A DNA stretch of 46,766 nt, taken from assembly GCF_017356265.1 (NCBI RefSeq), contig NZ_JAFNAW010000026.1, positions 1 through 46,766 on the forward strand, read 5' to 3'. The notes beneath the pieces are model-generated. The model ran no database searches and was not told the DNA's origin. It saw nothing but the letters and a program-made list of their open reading frames with translations. This document shows, piece by piece, positions 8,704 to 18,871 of this stretch. The position numbers and the translations under genes were made by a program. The number at the start of each line of letters is the position of its first letter. The stretch's first letter is position 1. Source of the stretch: Paracoccus fontiphilus. GTDB lineage: Bacteria > Pseudomonadota > Alphaproteobacteria > Rhodobacterales > Rhodobacteraceae.

Positions 8704-10440
8704 GTGACGTTTCTGGGAATCGAGCAATCGCTGACAAATCGGCGGTGGATCGGCCCGGACGGCACGGCCGACCGCCTGGCCGAGGGGCTGGCGCAGCGCA
8801 CCGGCCTGCCCCTGGCCGTTGCGCGCATCCTGGCCGAGCGGGGGGTCGAGGCGGATGAGGCGGACGGCTTCCTGACACCTCGACTGCGCGACCTGCTGCC
8901 CGATCCCTTGTCCCTGCGCGACATGAGGGTTGCCGCGGAACGGCTGGTCGCAACGGCGGTGAAGGGCGAACGCGTCGCCATCTTTGCCGACTATGACGTG
9001 GACGGCGGCAGTTCCGCCGCCCTGCTGCTGGACTGGCTGCGTGGCCAGGGGCGTGATGCCACGCTTTACATCCCCGACCGCATCGACGAGGGCTATGGCC
9101 CGAATGCGCCCGCCATGGCGGCTCTGGCCGAAAATCACGACCTGATCGTCTGCGTGGACTGCGGCACGCTGAGCCATGACGCTCTTGCCGCCGCCGCGGG
9201 CACTGACATCATCGTGCTGGATCATCACCTGGGCGGCGAGACCCTGCCGCCTGCCCTGGCGGTCGTGAACCCGAACCGCGCGGATGAGGATGGCGCCCTT
9301 GGCCATCTCTGCGCCGCGGGGGTGGTGTTCCTGACGCTGGTGCAGGCGGGCCGGGTGCTGCGCGGCCTGGGACGGCCCGAGCCCGACCTGATGGCGATGC
9401 TGGATCTGGTGGCCCTGGCCACCGTGGCCGACGTGGCGCCCCTGGTCGGCGTCAACCGCGCCTTCGTGCGGCAGGGTCTGGCGATCATGGCGCGCAGGCG
9501 CCGGCCCGGACTGGTCGCGCTGTCCGACGTGGCCCGGCTGGACGGCCCGCCCGGCGCCTTTCACCTGGGCTTCCTGCTGGGTCCGCGCATCAACGCGGGC
9601 GGCCGGGTCGGGCGCGCCGATCTGGGCGCCCTGTGCCTGTCCTGCCGCGACCCGCGAGAGGCCGGGCGGCTGGCCGCCGAATTGGACATGCTCAACCGCG
9701 ACCGCCGCGCCATCGAGGCCGCCGTGCGCGACGAGGCCCTGGCCCAGGTCGAGGCGCGCGGCGATGCCCGCCTGTCCTGGGCCGCCGGTCAGGGCTGGCA
9801 TCCGGGCGTCGTGGGCATCGTCGCCGCGCGGGTGAAGGAGGCGACCGACCTGCCCTCGGTCGTGATCGGCGTGGATGGCGGCATCGGCAAGGGGTCTGCC
9901 CGGTCAGTGCCCGGCGTCGATCTGGGCCGCGCGATCCATCGCCTTGCGGATGAAGGGCTGCTGATCAAGGGCGGCGGTCACACCATGGCCGCCGGCCTGA
10001 CCGTGGCCGAGGCCATGATCCCTGCCGCCATGGCCCGGCTGTCGGACCTGATCGCAACCGACCTGGCGCAGCGGACGGGGGCGCGGGATCTGCGCATCTC
10101 GGGGCTGATGGAATGCGCGGGCGCCACCCCCCGGATGTATCGCCAACTGGAGGATGCCGGCCCCTTCGGCCAGGCCGCCCCCGCGCCGCGCTTCGCCTTT
10201 GCCGACCAGATGATCGACAGCGCAGGCACCATGGGCGACAATCACCTGCGCCTGTCCTTCCGCAGCGCGGGCGGCCCCGCGCTGGAAGCCGTGGCCTGGG
10301 GCGCGATGACCGGCCCCTTGGGCCCCGCGCTGATCGGCGCGCGCGGGCGGCGCTTTCATCTGGCAGGCAAGCTGGATCTGTCCACCTGGGGGGGGCGCGA
10401 ACGCCTGCGCCTGCGTCTGGAGGATGCGGCGCCCGTCTGA
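8704..10440 (+). CDS. recJ: Single-stranded-DNA-specific exonuclease RecJ
   Basis: 5'-3' exonuclease on single-stranded DNA, used in recombination and mismatch or base-excision repair. The 578-residue protein has the DHH-family core: FADYDVDG (94-101) and DHH at 173-175 supply metal ligands, and the DHHA1 domain carries GGHTMAAG at 424-431. A C-terminal OB-like domain ends with RLRLEDAAPV. The start is GTG at 8704, with AAGAAGG eight bases upstream contributed by the adjacent repeat. A 64-bp gap separates it from the UPF0173 gene, so they may be co-transcribed. Confidence 0.94.
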   Translation: MTFLGIEQSLTNRRWIGPDGTADRLAEGLAQRTGLPLAVARILAERGVEADEADGFLTPRLRDLLPDPLSLRDMRVAAERLVATAVKGERVAIFADYDVDGGSSAALLLDWLRGQGRDATLYIPDRIDEGYGPNAPAMAALAENHDLIVCVDCGTLSHDALAAAAGTDIIVLDHHLGGETLPPALAVVNPNRADEDGALGHLCAAGVVFLTLVQAGRVLRGLGRPEPDLMAMLDLVALATVADVAPLVGVNRAFVRQGLAIMARRRRPGLVALSDVARLDGPPGAFHLGFLLGPRINAGGRVGRADLGALCLSCRDPREAGRLAAELDMLNRDRRAIEAAVRDEALAQVEARGDARLSWAAGQGWHPGVVGIVAARVKEATDLPSVVIGVDGGIGKGSARSVPGVDLGRAIHRLADEGLLIKGGGHTMAAGLTVAEAMIPAAMARLSDLIATDLAQRTGARDLRISGLMECAGATPRMYRQLEDAGPFGQAAPAPRFAFADQMIDSAGTMGDNHLRLSFRSAGGPALEAVAWGAMTGPLGPALIGARGRRFHLAGKLDLSTWGGRERLRLRLEDAAPV

Positions 10441-10504
10441 TCGCGTCTGGTCACGGCCCCGGCCCGCCGCTAACCTGCCCCCGACACCGGCAAAGGGAAC
10501 CGCG

Positions 10505-11197
10505 ATGAAACTGACCTGGCTTGGACATTCCGGCTTTCGCCTGGAGATCGAGAAGGCCGTGATCCTGATCGACCCCTGGATTTCCGGCAACCCGGTCTTC
10601 CCCGAGGATCGCCGCAGCGATGCCATCCAGGGCGCGACCCATGTCCTGCTGACCCACGGCCACGGCGATCATTCGGGCGACACGCTGGCCATCGCCAAGG
10701 AGCTGAAGATCCCTGTCGCGGGCATCTATGACCTGGTCAACAGCTGGGTCACCCATCACGATGTCGAGGGGATCGGCTTCAACAAGGGCGGCACCGTCGA
10801 TCTGGGCGGGGCCAGGGTCACGATGGTGAACGCGTCCCATTCCAGTTCGCTCGACGGGGCGGACGGGCCGATCTATGCGGGCCACGAATCGGGCTACATG
10901 ATCGCCGGAGAGGGGCATGTGATCTATGTCTCGGGCGACACCGACATCATGGCCGACATGGGCTGGATGGGCGAATACCACCGGCCCGACATCGGCATCC
11001 TGTGTGCGGGCGGGCATTTCACCATGGACATGCGGCGCGCGGCCTGGGCGGCCAGGAAGTACTTCGACTTCAGGACCGTGATCCCCTGCCACTACAAGAC
11101 CTTCCCCCTGCTGGAACAATCCGCCCAGGCGCTGATCGACGGCCTGCCCGGAGTGACCGTGATCGAGCCCGAGGTCATGGAGGCGATCACGCTGTGA
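10505..11197 (+). CDS. UPF0173 metal-dependent hydrolase (metallo-beta-lactamase fold)
   Basis: A 230-residue protein starting MKLTWLGHSGF. It has the metal-binding signature HGHGDH at 51-56, a central VSGDTDIM segment and a late CHYKTFP segment, all standard for the UPF0173 branch of the metallo-beta-lactamase superfamily. The substrate of this branch is not established, so no reaction is assigned. The ATG at 10505 is chosen because the protein then aligns with the family N-terminus and AAAGGGAA lies just upstream. Its TGA overlaps the GTG start of the aminopeptidase gene, implying coupled translation. Confidence 0.9.
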   Translation: MKLTWLGHSGFRLEIEKAVILIDPWISGNPVFPEDRRSDAIQGATHVLLTHGHGDHSGDTLAIAKELKIPVAGIYDLVNSWVTHHDVEGIGFNKGGTVDLGGARVTMVNASHSSSLDGADGPIYAGHESGYMIAGEGHVIYVSGDTDIMADMGWMGEYHRPDIGILCAGGHFTMDMRRAAWAARKYFDFRTVIPCHYKTFPLLEQSAQALIDGLPGVTVIEPEVMEAITL

Positions 11198-13002
11198 GCC
11201 TCCAGTCCTTCGACGATCCCGCGGGCGGGGGCGACCATCCGGCCCGGCTGGCGCAACTGCGCGCGCGCCTTGCCGCCGACGGCCTGGACGGCTTCGTCGT
11301 GCCCCGCGCGGATGCCCACCAGGGCGAATACGTGGCCGACGCCGATGCGCGGCTTGCCTGGCTCACGGGCTTCACCGGCAGCGCGGGGTTCGCCATCGTG
11401 ACCGCCGGTCGGGCGGGCGTCTTCATCGACGGCCGTTACCGCGTGCAGGTCAAGGCGCAGGTGGATCTGGCGCATTTCACGCCGGTGCCATGGCCGGAAA
11501 CCAAGCCCTCGGACTGGCTGCGGGATGCCCTTCCTGCGGGCGGTCGCCTGGGCTTCGATCCCTGGCTGCATACCCGGCAGGAAATCGAGAAGCTGGAAAA
11601 GGCCCTTGCCGACAGCGGCATAGGGCTGATCGCGGTCGATCGAAACCCGCTGGACGTGGTCTGGGCAGACCGCCCCTCACCGCCTGTCGGCCAGGCGCGC
11701 ATCCACGACGATGCCTTGGCCGGCGAGACCTCGGCCGACAAGCGCGCCCGGCTGGCTGCCGAACTGCAAGAGCAGGGACAGGCGGCGGCGCTGCTGACGC
11801 TGCCCGACTCGATCTCGTGGCTGCTGAACATCCGGGGCAGCGACCTGCCCAGGAACCCCGTCGTGCAATCCTTCGCCGTCCTGTCGGACGACGGCCACCT
11901 GGCGCTGTTCGCCGACCCGGCCAAGTTCGACGACACGCTGCGCGCCCATCTGGGCAACGAGGTCGCGATCCTGCACCCCGAGGGCCTGGCGCCCGCGCTT
12001 CTGGATCTGGAAGGCCCGGTCCGCATCGACCCCGCCTCGGCCCCCGAGGCCGCCTTCCGTCTGCTGGAAAGCGCGAACACCCAGATCGCCCGCGCCACCG
12101 ATCCGGCGATCCTGCCAAAGGCCCGCAAGAACGCCGCCGAACTGGACGGGATGCGCGCGGCCCATCTGCGGGACGGGGTGGCGATGGTGCGGCTGCTGGC
12201 CTGGCTCGACGCCCGGGAACCGGCCTCTCTGACCGAGATTGACGTGGTCGAGAAGCTCGAATCCCTGCGCCGCGAGGCCGGCATCGCCGACATCAGCTTC
12301 GACACGATCTGCGGATCGGGCCCGAACGGCGCCATCGTCCACTACCGCGTTACCCGCGCCACCAACCGCAGACTTGCAGCGGGCGAGGTGCTGCTGATCG
12401 ACTCGGGCGGGCAATATCCCGACGGCACCACCGACATCACCCGCACGGTGCCCCTGGGCGATCCGCTGCCCGACGCCATCGCCCCCTGCACGGCCGTCCT
12501 GCGCGGCATGATCGCGGTCAGCCGGACGCGCTTTCCGCAAGGCGTCGCCGGGGCGCATCTGGATGCCCTTGCGCGGCAATACCTGTGGATGCAGGGGCAG
12601 GATTACGATCACGGGACCGGCCACGGCGTCGGCGCGGCGCTCTGCGTCCACGAAGGCCCGGCGCGCATCAGCCGCATCAGCACCCTGCCGCTGGAGGCGG
12701 GCATGATCCTGTCGAACGAGCCCGGCTATTACCGCGAGGACGCCTTCGGCATCCGCATCGAGAACCTGGTCGCGATCACCCCGGCCGAAGCCGAGCCGGG
12801 CCGCACCATGCTGGGCTTCGAGACCCTGACCCTCTGTCCCATCGACCGCCGCCTGATCGACGTCTCGGCGCTGTCGCGCGACGACATCGCCTGGCTTGAC
12901 GCCTATCACGCCCGGGTCCGCGACGCGCTGTCGCCGCATCTGGACAAGCCTACGCGCGCCTGGCTGGATCAAGCGACCCGCCCTTTGGCTTCTTCGTTGT
13001 AG
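11194..13002 (+). CDS. Aminopeptidase P family (Xaa-Pro) metallopeptidase, M24B
   Basis: Predicted cytoplasmic peptidase releasing N-terminal residues that precede proline. At 602 residues it belongs to the long three-domain form: two creatinase-like N-terminal domains (about 1-310) and a C-terminal pita-bread catalytic domain. Metal ligands are visible in LLIDSGGQYPDGTTDITRT (about 399-417), GHGVGAALCVHEGP (about 475), SNEPGYY (about 508) and the Glu of GIRIENLV (about 520). The start is GTG, sharing GTGA with the upstream stop. The last codons and stop (Ala-Ser-Ser-Leu-stop) lie inside repeat copy C, so the C-terminal tail was set or altered by the repeat. Confidence 0.92.
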   Translation: MSLQSFDDPAGGGDHPARLAQLRARLAADGLDGFVVPRADAHQGEYVADADARLAWLTGFTGSAGFAIVTAGRAGVFIDGRYRVQVKAQVDLAHFTPVPWPETKPSDWLRDALPAGGRLGFDPWLHTRQEIEKLEKALADSGIGLIAVDRNPLDVVWADRPSPPVGQARIHDDALAGETSADKRARLAAELQEQGQAAALLTLPDSISWLLNIRGSDLPRNPVVQSFAVLSDDGHLALFADPAKFDDTLRAHLGNEVAILHPEGLAPALLDLEGPVRIDPASAPEAAFRLLESANTQIARATDPAILPKARKNAAELDGMRAAHLRDGVAMVRLLAWLDAREPASLTEIDVVEKLESLRREAGIADISFDTICGSGPNGAIVHYRVTRATNRRLAAGEVLLIDSGGQYPDGTTDITRTVPLGDPLPDAIAPCTAVLRGMIAVSRTRFPQGVAGAHLDALARQYLWMQGQDYDHGTGHGVGAALCVHEGPARISRISTLPLEAGMILSNEPGYYREDAFGIRIENLVAITPAEAEPGRTMLGFETLTLCPIDRRLIDVSALSRDDIAWLDAYHARVRDALSPHLDKPTRAWLDQATRPLASSL

Positions 13003-13042
13003 AAAATACCCTCGGGGGTCCGGGGGCAGACAGCCCCCGGCC
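12987..13042 (+). repeat. Dispersed intergenic GC-hairpin repeat, copy C
   Basis: GGCTTCTTCGTTGTAG is followed by AAAATACCC and a hairpin CCGGGGGC/GCCCCCGG (13020-13027/13033-13040, loop AGACA). The TAG at 13000-13002 inside the box is the stop codon of the aminopeptidase P gene. It lies between convergent genes and may serve as a shared terminator. Confidence 0.8.
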
Positions 13043-13058
13043 TGCCGCGGGACGCACC

Positions 13059-13709
13059 CTAAAGCGCGTCCAGAATGCGCGCGGCTTCCTTCTTGCAGGG
13101 CGTCAGTGCCGCCCGATCCTCGCCGGGGAAGAAGCGCGCGCGAACTGCCGTGGGCATCGCCGCAGGCTCGGCAATGACCACGCGCGGCCCGACGGATGCA
13201 GTTTCTGCCCCCCAGCTGCGCGCCAGGGCGATCTGGCCCGCCTTGGTCGCGCCATAGGCGCCGAAGAACTTCTGCCCCGCGCGGGGATCGTCGAAGAACA
13301 GCGCCGTGCCCTTCCGAACGCGCAGCAGCGGCTCCAGCAGGGCGATCAGCCCGCGCGCCACGTCCATGTTGACCAGAACCGAATTGGCCCAGTCCTTGCC
13401 GTCGACATGCGGCGCGGGCGCCAGGGGCGCGGCGTGGATCGCGCAATGCGCCCACAGATCCAGCCCGCCCCAGCGGCCCAGCACGGACTGGGCCAGTTGC
13501 TGCATGGCGGGCGCCTCGGTCACGTCCATGGGCGCCAGGGTCGCGCTGCCGCCCGCGCGGCGGATGCGGTCATCCAGTTCCTCCAGCGCGCCAACCGTGC
13601 GCGCCACGGCCAGGACGTGATAGCCGCGCCCGGCCAGATCCTCGGCCAGGGCGGCACCGAGGCCTCGGGATGCGCCGGTCACCAGCGCGATTTTCTGTAT
13701 CTCTGTCAT
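13059..13709 (-). CDS. Short-chain dehydrogenase/reductase family protein, atypical active site
   Basis: A 216-residue Rossmann-fold protein. The cofactor motif TGASRGLG is at 11-18 and the catalytic YxxxK pair is Y152/K156 (AYGATKAG). The serine that normally precedes the tyrosine by about 13 residues is absent: that stretch reads ALFFDDPRAGQKFFG. It may have lost or changed dehydrogenase activity, or the trait may be normal in its subfamily. There is no visible substrate clue. The start is the ATG at 13709, which makes TGASRGLG begin at residue 11 as usual. gltA ends 89 bp upstream, with its terminator between. Confidence 0.85.
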   Translation of the reverse strand: MTEIQKIALVTGASRGLGAALAEDLAGRGYHVLAVARTVGALEELDDRIRRAGGSATLAPMDVTEAPAMQQLAQSVLGRWGGLDLWAHCAIHAAPLAPAPHVDGKDWANSVLVNMDVARGLIALLEPLLRVRKGTALFFDDPRAGQKFFGAYGATKAGQIALARSWGAETASVGPRVVIAEPAAMPTAVRARFFPGEDRAALTPCKKEAARILDAL

Positions 13710-13756
13710 GGCTGCTTCCCTTGCCACCGGCCCGGCGCCTTCGCAAGGGCGCAACG

Positions 13757-13780
13757 AGAAAGGGCCCCCGCAGGGGCCCT
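13757..13780 (-). terminator. Rho-independent terminator of gltA
   Basis: AGGGCCCC (13761-13768) and GGGGCCCT (13773-13780) form a perfect 8-bp stem with a CGCA tetraloop. On the minus strand it is followed by TTTCTC, 17 bp after the gltA stop. Confidence 0.75.
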
Positions 13781-13797
13781 GTCCGAGGTGCGACAGA

Positions 13798-15090
13798 TCA
13801 GCGCGCGGCGACTTCGAGATAGTCGCGCTTTCCCGCCCCCACATACAGCTGGCGCGGACGGCCGATCTTGGCCTGCGGATCGCCGATCATTTCCTTCCAT
13901 TGCGCGATCCAGCCCACCGTCCGCGACAGCGCGAAGATCGGCGTGAACATCGAGGTCGGGAAGCCCATCGCCTCGAGGATGATGCCCGAGTAGAAATCGA
14001 CGTTGGGATACAGCTTCTTCGAGACGAAATACTCGTCCTCCAGCGCGATCCGTTCCAGTTCCTTGGCGACCTGAAGCGTCGGGTTGTCGTGCACCCCCAG
14101 CAGATCCAGGACCTCATCCGCCGATTCCTTCATGACCTTGGCGCGCGGGTCGAAGTTCTTGTAGACCCGGTGGCCGAAGCCCATCAGGCGGAACGGATCG
14201 TCCTTGTCCTTGGCCTTGGCGATGTATTCCGGGATGCGGTCCACGGTGCCGATCTCGCGCAGCATCTCCAGGCAGGCCTGGTTCGCGCCGCCATGGGCCG
14301 GTCCCCACAGGCAGGCGATGCCCGCCGCGATGCAGGCGAAGGGGTTCGCGCCCGACGAGCCCGCCAGACGCACGGTCGAGGTCGAGGCGTTCTGCTCGTG
14401 ATCCGCGTGCAGCGTGAAGATGCGGTCCATGGCGCGGGCCAGGGCCGGGTCCACGACATATTTCTCGGCCGGGACCGAGAAGCACATGTGCAGGAAGTTG
14501 CTGGCATAATCCAGTTCGTTCTGCGGATAGACGAACGGCTGGCCGATCGAATACTTGTAGGCCATGGCGGCAATGGTCGGCACCTTGGCGATCAGCCGGA
14601 TCGCCGCGACCTCGCGCTGCCAGGGATCGTTGATGTCGGTCGAGTCGTGGTAGAAGGCCGACATCGCGCCGATCACGCCCACCATGGTCGCCATCGGGTG
14701 CGCGTCGCGGCGGAAGCCCCGGAAGAAGTTGTGCATCTGCTCGTGCACCATCGTGTGACGGGTCACGCGACGCTCGAAATCCTCCATCTGCTCGGCGGTG
14801 GGCAGTTCGCCGTAAAGCAGCAGGTAGCAGACTTCCAGGTAATGGGACTGCGCCGCCAACTGCTCGATGGGATAGCCGCGATACCACAGCTCTCCCTTGT
14901 CGCCGTCGATGAAGGTGATGGTCGAATCGCAGCTTGCGGTCGAGGTGAAGCCGGGATCATAGGTGAACACATCCGCCTGGCCGTACAGCTTGCGGATATC
15001 CAGCACGTCCGGCCCCTCTGTCGGGCTGAGGATCGGCAGCTCGTATTCCGAGTCGTTGATCTTGAGAGTGGCGGTCGTCGCGTCGGCCAT
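13798..15090 (-). CDS. gltA: Citrate synthase
   Basis: Condenses oxaloacetate and acetyl-CoA to citrate, the entry step of the TCA cycle. The 430-residue protein is the length of the hexameric, NADH-sensitive Gram-negative type. Catalytic residues are H266 (WGPAHGGAN), H307 ([12 protein letters not shown]) and D365 (PNVDFYSG). The N-terminal beta domain (about 1-55) of the large type is present. AAAGGA lies ten bases before the ATG. gltX ends 90 bp upstream on the same strand, so the two may share transcripts, and a clear terminator follows. Confidence 0.97.
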   Translation of the reverse strand: MADATTATLKINDSEYELPILSPTEGPDVLDIRKLYGQADVFTYDPGFTSTASCDSTITFIDGDKGELWYRGYPIEQLAAQSHYLEVCYLLLYGELPTAEQMEDFERRVTRHTMVHEQMHNFFRGFRRDAHPMATMVGVIGAMSAFYHDSTDINDPWQREVAAIRLIAKVPTIAAMAYKYSIGQPFVYPQNELDYASNFLHMCFSVPAEKYVVDPALARAMDRIFTLHADHEQNASTSTVRLAGSSGANPFACIAAGIACLWGPAHGGANQACLEMLREIGTVDRIPEYIAKAKDKDDPFRLMGFGHRVYKNFDPRAKVMKESADEVLDLLGVHDNPTLQVAKELERIALEDEYFVSKKLYPNVDFYSGIILEAMGFPTSMFTPIFALSRTVGWIAQWKEMIGDPQAKIGRPRQLYVGAGKRDYLEVAAR

Positions 15091-15180
15091 CCAATGCGTC
15101 CTTTCCGGCTGAGCCGGGCCGACCTTTGCGTTCGCGGGGGCGACTTCGCGCGGGACGACCCTGGCAAGTGAGGGCAGGCG

Positions 15181-16575
15181 TCAGCCTGCCAAATCCGTCT
15201 GGTCCTGCAACCGGGCCAGCGATTCCTCGCGGCCTAGCGCCGTCATCATGTCGAACACGCTGGGGGTCGCCGTCCGGCCAGCCAAGGCCGCGCGCAGCGG
15301 CGCCGCCAGTTTGCCCAACCCGACGCCGTGTTCTTCGGCGACCTGCTTGGCCGCCTGCTCCAGCTCGTCTCGCGTCCAGCTAACATGCTGCACTGCGGCA
15401 GTCAACGCGGACAGCATACCACGGGATACCGTATCCAGAGACTTTGATGCTTTCTCGTCCAGATCCACCGGCCGGTCGATCAGCGCGAAGCGGGCCTGAT
15501 CCAGCAGTTGCGGCAAGGTTTTCGCCTTTTCCTTCAGGGCCGGAAGCGCGGCGATCACCCGATCCCTTTGACGCTGCGTCAGCGGCTCGGCCCCCGTCTC
15601 GGACAGGAACAGATCAAGCGCCGCCATCAGCTCGGCATCGGGCATGGCGCCGATATGATGGCCGCTGACATGCTCCAGCTTCTTGAAGTCCAGCCGGGCG
15701 GGCGCCCGGCCGATGCCCCCCAGATCGAACCAGTCGCGGGCTTGGGCGTCGTCGAACAGCTCGTCGTCGCCATGGCTCCAGCCCAGCCGGGCCAGATAGT
15801 TGCGCATCGCCGCCGCCGGATAGCCCAGCGCGGCGAATTCATGCAGCCCTACGGCGCCGTGGCGTTTCGACAGCTTCTTGCCGTCCTCGCCATGGATCAG
15901 CGGGATATGGGCGAAGACCGGACGAGGCCAGCCCATCGCATCGAAGATCTGCACCTGCCGGAAGGTGTTGGTCAGGTGGTCGTCGCCCCGGATCACATGG
16001 GTCACGCCCATGTCGTGGTCGTCCACCACCACCGCCAGCATATAGGTGGGCGTGCCGTCCGACCGCAGGATGATCATGTCGTCAAGCTGGTCATTGCTGA
16101 CCCGCACCGTGCCCTGCACGGCGTCGTTCACGACCGTCTCGCCTTCGCGCGGCGCGCGCAGGCGGATGGCATAAGGCGCATCGGACAGGTCCGTCGCATC
16201 GCGCCACGGGCTCTGGAACGGCTGGCGCGGGTTCGCCTCGCGCCATTCCGCGATCTCCTCGGGCGTGGAAAAGCATTTGTAGGCAGCGCCGCTGTCCAGC
16301 ATCTGCCTTGCCACCTCGGCATGGCGGTCCTTGCGCTCGAACTGGCTGATCGGCTCGCCATCCCAGTCGAGACCCAGCCAGGACAGACCCTTCAGGATGG
16401 CCTCGGTCGCCTCGGGCGTGGAGCGGGCGCGGTCGGTATCCTCGATCCGCAGCAGGAACTTGCCGCCCCGGCCCCGCGCGTAAAGCCAGTTGAACAGCGC
16501 CGTGCGCGCCCCGCCGATATGCAGGTATCCCGTGGGCGAGGGCGCGAAGCGGGTGACGATGGGCGTGTCGGACAT
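15181..16575 (-). CDS. gltX: Glutamyl-tRNA synthetase (class I)
   Basis: Attaches glutamate to tRNA-Glu in the cytoplasm. In many alphaproteobacteria it also charges tRNA-Gln for later amidation. The 464-residue protein has the HIGH-type motif HIGG at 19-22 ([10 protein letters not shown]) and KLSKR at 234-238, followed by the helical anticodon-binding region. The ATG at 16575 ([16 protein letters not shown]) gives the standard family N-terminus; the frame stays open upstream but that part has no family similarity that I recognise. It is divergent from comEC across 97 bp. Confidence 0.96.
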   Translation of the reverse strand: MSDTPIVTRFAPSPTGYLHIGGARTALFNWLYARGRGGKFLLRIEDTDRARSTPEATEAILKGLSWLGLDWDGEPISQFERKDRHAEVARQMLDSGAAYKCFSTPEEIAEWREANPRQPFQSPWRDATDLSDAPYAIRLRAPREGETVVNDAVQGTVRVSNDQLDDMIILRSDGTPTYMLAVVVDDHDMGVTHVIRGDDHLTNTFRQVQIFDAMGWPRPVFAHIPLIHGEDGKKLSKRHGAVGLHEFAALGYPAAAMRNYLARLGWSHGDDELFDDAQARDWFDLGGIGRAPARLDFKKLEHVSGHHIGAMPDAELMAALDLFLSETGAEPLTQRQRDRVIAALPALKEKAKTLPQLLDQARFALIDRPVDLDEKASKSLDTVSRGMLSALTAAVQHVSWTRDELEQAAKQVAEEHGVGLGKLAAPLRAALAGRTATPSVFDMMTALGREESLARLQDQTDLAG

Positions 16576-16641
16576 GGCGGCTTCCTGGATCGGGCGGGCA
16601 TTAACGCTTTGGTAAGCTGTCCATGCCAGTGTTCGGGCGCA

Positions 16642-16670
16642 GAGATAGCCAAGCCGGTGCGAAAGGACAA
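16642..16670 (-). promoter_or_regulatory. Candidate promoter of gltX
   Basis: On the minus strand TTGTCC (16670-16665) and TATCTC (16647-16642) are spaced by 17 bp. A start near 16635 would leave about 60 nt of leader. The -35 box overlaps the ribosome binding site of the divergent comEC gene. Confidence 0.3.
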
Positions 16671-16672
16671 GA

Positions 16673-18838
16673 ATGGCCGCCTCGGGCGACATGACGGCAT
16701 TGCCGGGCCTTTCCGGCGCGCGCGCGGCCCTGCGGCACGCCGACGTGCGGCCCGCCCGGATGGCCGCCACGCTGCGCGCGGGGCTGTTCGCCTGGGTGCC
16801 GGTCTGCCTTGCCGCCGGAATCGCCCTGTGGTTCGCGCTGCCGGCCCCGCCGTCGCGATGGCTGTGGACCGCAGCCGGCCTGCTGGCGCTGGCTGCGCTT
16901 GCCGCCGAGCGTCTGGCCCTGCCCTGGGCGGAACGGGGCCGCATCGGCTGGCCCTTGGCGGACGGGCTGCGGATCGGGGCGACCGCGGCTCTGCTGGTCA
17001 TCGCGGGCTTCGGCCTGATCGGGCTGCGATCCGCAATGGTCGCGGCCCCTGTCATGGAATGGCGATACTACGGGCCCGTCGAGGGGCGGCTGGTGGACAT
17101 CGACCGCTCCGCCCGCGACCGCATCCGCATCACCTTGGACCGGGCGGTCCTGCGCGACACTGCCCCCGACCGAACGCCCGCCAAGGTGCGGCTGTCGCTG
17201 ATGGACCAGACCGATCCGCTGCCGCCCCTGGGCCAGCGGGTCATGCTGACCGGCCATCTTGGCCCGCCGCCTGCCCCGGCCTCGCCCGGCAGCTTCGATT
17301 TCCGCTGGCTGGCCTGGTTCGAGGGATTGGGCGCCGTGGGCTACACCCGCAACCCCATCATGACCGTGGAACCGGCCGAAGGGGGCCTCTGGGCCATGCA
17401 CCGCGCCCGCATGGCGATCAGCCGGGCGATTCAGGACGGCATCGGCGGGCAGGAAGGCGCCGTGGCCTCGGCCCTGATGACCGGCGACCGTTCGGGGATC
17501 ACGGAGGCCACGAACGAGGTGATGCGGGCGTCGAACCTTTATCACATCATCTCGATCTCGGGCCTGCACATGTCGATGCTGGCGGGCTTCGTCTATGCCG
17601 CGCTGCGCATGGCCCTGGTGCTGGCGCAGGGCCTGGGCGCACCCTTGCCGCAGGCGGTCCACAAGATCGCGGCGCTTGGCGCGCTGCTGGCCTCGGCCGC
17701 CTATCTGTGGCTGTCGGGCGGCGGGGTGGCGACCGAGCGGGCCTTTGTCATGGTCGCGGTGATGCTGCTGGCGATCATGGCCGACCGGCGCGCGATCTCG
17801 CTGCGCACCATCGCCCTGGCGGCGACCATCATCCTGATCTATTCGCCCGAGGCCGTGACCCATCCCGGCTTCCAGATGAGCTTCGCGGCCACCGTCGCGC
17901 TGATCCTGTCCGCCGGGCCATGGTCGCGCATCTCGCCCCACCTGCCTTTCTGGCTGAGGCCGGTGGCGATGCTGATCGTTTCCTCGCTTGTGGCATCCAT
18001 CGCGACCTCGCCGCTGGCCGCGGCGCATTTCAACCGGATGGCGCAGTATGGGTTGATCGCAAACCTGCTGGTCGTGCCGGTCATGGGGGCATTGGTAATG
18101 CCCGCAGGCGTGATTGGCGCGCTGCTGGCCCCGGTGGGGCTGGCGGGACCGGCGCTGTGGGTGATGGGACTGGGCACCCGTTGGATGCTGCGGGTCGCGG
18201 AATACGTGGCGGGTCTTGGCGGATCGGTCACGGCGCTGCCCTTGCCGCCCGGCCCGGTGATTCCGCTGATGTGCTTCGGCGCGACGCTGGCGGTGCTGTG
18301 CTGGCGGCAAGGGATGACCGCGCGGCGGCCCGGCCCGATGGGGGCGGGCTTCCTGGCCGGTCTTGCGATGCTGGCGGCGTCCGGGGCGATCTGGCTGACC
18401 GCCAGCCGCCCGCTGCTGCTGGTTGCGCCCGAAGGCGAGGCCGTGGGGCTGATGACCGTGGCGGGACGGGCCGTGTCCAAACCCTCGGGCGGGGCCTTCA
18501 TCGTCGAGACCTGGCTGCAAGAGGACGGCGAGGTCGTCACGCAAGAGGAATCGGCCGCCCGCCCTGCCTGGCAGGGCGACAAGCGCGACCGGATGGCCGC
18601 GCTGCCGGGGGGTTGGCAGGTCTGGCATTTCACCGGCAAGGGAGCCGAGACCCGCGCGCCCGCCGCCTGCCAGCCGCGCCGCATCGTGGTGGTCGCGGCC
18701 AGGGTCGAGAAGGCGGACTGGCCTTGCCTGATGCTGGATCTCGGGCGGCTGCGCGCCACGGGGGCCATCGCCATCGACATGGATGATGAGGGCCCCGTGC
18801 TGGGCGGCGTCAACGACCTGCGCCGCGATCCCAGCTAG
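16673..18838 (+). CDS. comEC: ComEC/Rec2 family DNA uptake channel
   Basis: Predicted inner-membrane channel passing single-stranded DNA into the cytoplasm during natural transformation. The 721-residue protein has N-terminal membrane segments, an OB-like soluble region (about 115-230) and the polytopic Competence domain (about 265-560). The signature [15 protein letters not shown] is near residue 290 and [15 protein letters not shown] near 400. After residue 580 there is only a short soluble part; the C-terminal metallo-beta-lactamase nuclease domain of the Bacillus form is absent, as in many alphaproteobacteria. AAAGGA is six bases before the ATG. No other competence genes are in the window, so function in uptake is inferred. 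Confidence 0.9.
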   Translation: MAASGDMTALPGLSGARAALRHADVRPARMAATLRAGLFAWVPVCLAAGIALWFALPAPPSRWLWTAAGLLALAALAAERLALPWAERGRIGWPLADGLRIGATAALLVIAGFGLIGLRSAMVAAPVMEWRYYGPVEGRLVDIDRSARDRIRITLDRAVLRDTAPDRTPAKVRLSLMDQTDPLPPLGQRVMLTGHLGPPPAPASPGSFDFRWLAWFEGLGAVGYTRNPIMTVEPAEGGLWAMHRARMAISRAIQDGIGGQEGAVASALMTGDRSGITEATNEVMRASNLYHIISISGLHMSMLAGFVYAALRMALVLAQGLGAPLPQAVHKIAALGALLASAAYLWLSGGGVATERAFVMVAVMLLAIMADRRAISLRTIALAATIILIYSPEAVTHPGFQMSFAATVALILSAGPWSRISPHLPFWLRPVAMLIVSSLVASIATSPLAAAHFNRMAQYGLIANLLVVPVMGALVMPAGVIGALLAPVGLAGPALWVMGLGTRWMLRVAEYVAGLGGSVTALPLPPGPVIPLMCFGATLAVLCWRQGMTARRPGPMGAGFLAGLAMLAASGAIWLTASRPLLLVAPEGEAVGLMTVAGRAVSKPSGGAFIVETWLQEDGEVVTQEESAARPAWQGDKRDRMAALPGGWQVWHFTGKGAETRAPAACQPRRIVVVAARVEKADWPCLMLDLGRLRATGAIAIDMDDEGPVLGGVNDLRRDPS

Positions 18839-18862
18839 CCCCTGCGGCAGGACCGCAGGGGC
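18838..18862. terminator. Hairpin between convergent comEC and aminotransferase genes
   Basis: GCCCCTGCGG (18838-18847) and CCGCAGGGGC (18853-18862) form a perfect 10-bp stem with loop CAGGA. The left arm starts at the last base of the comEC stop. Neither side has a clear T-run, so it may be a 3'-end hairpin and not a classical terminator. Confidence 0.5.
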
Positions 18863-18871
18863 CCTGTGCAA

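Noticed and set aside
15508..18786. Open frame of over 1000 codons on plus across gltX and comEC
   Set aside because: It runs antisense to gltX and then in an alternative frame of comEC, and its composition is not that of a protein.
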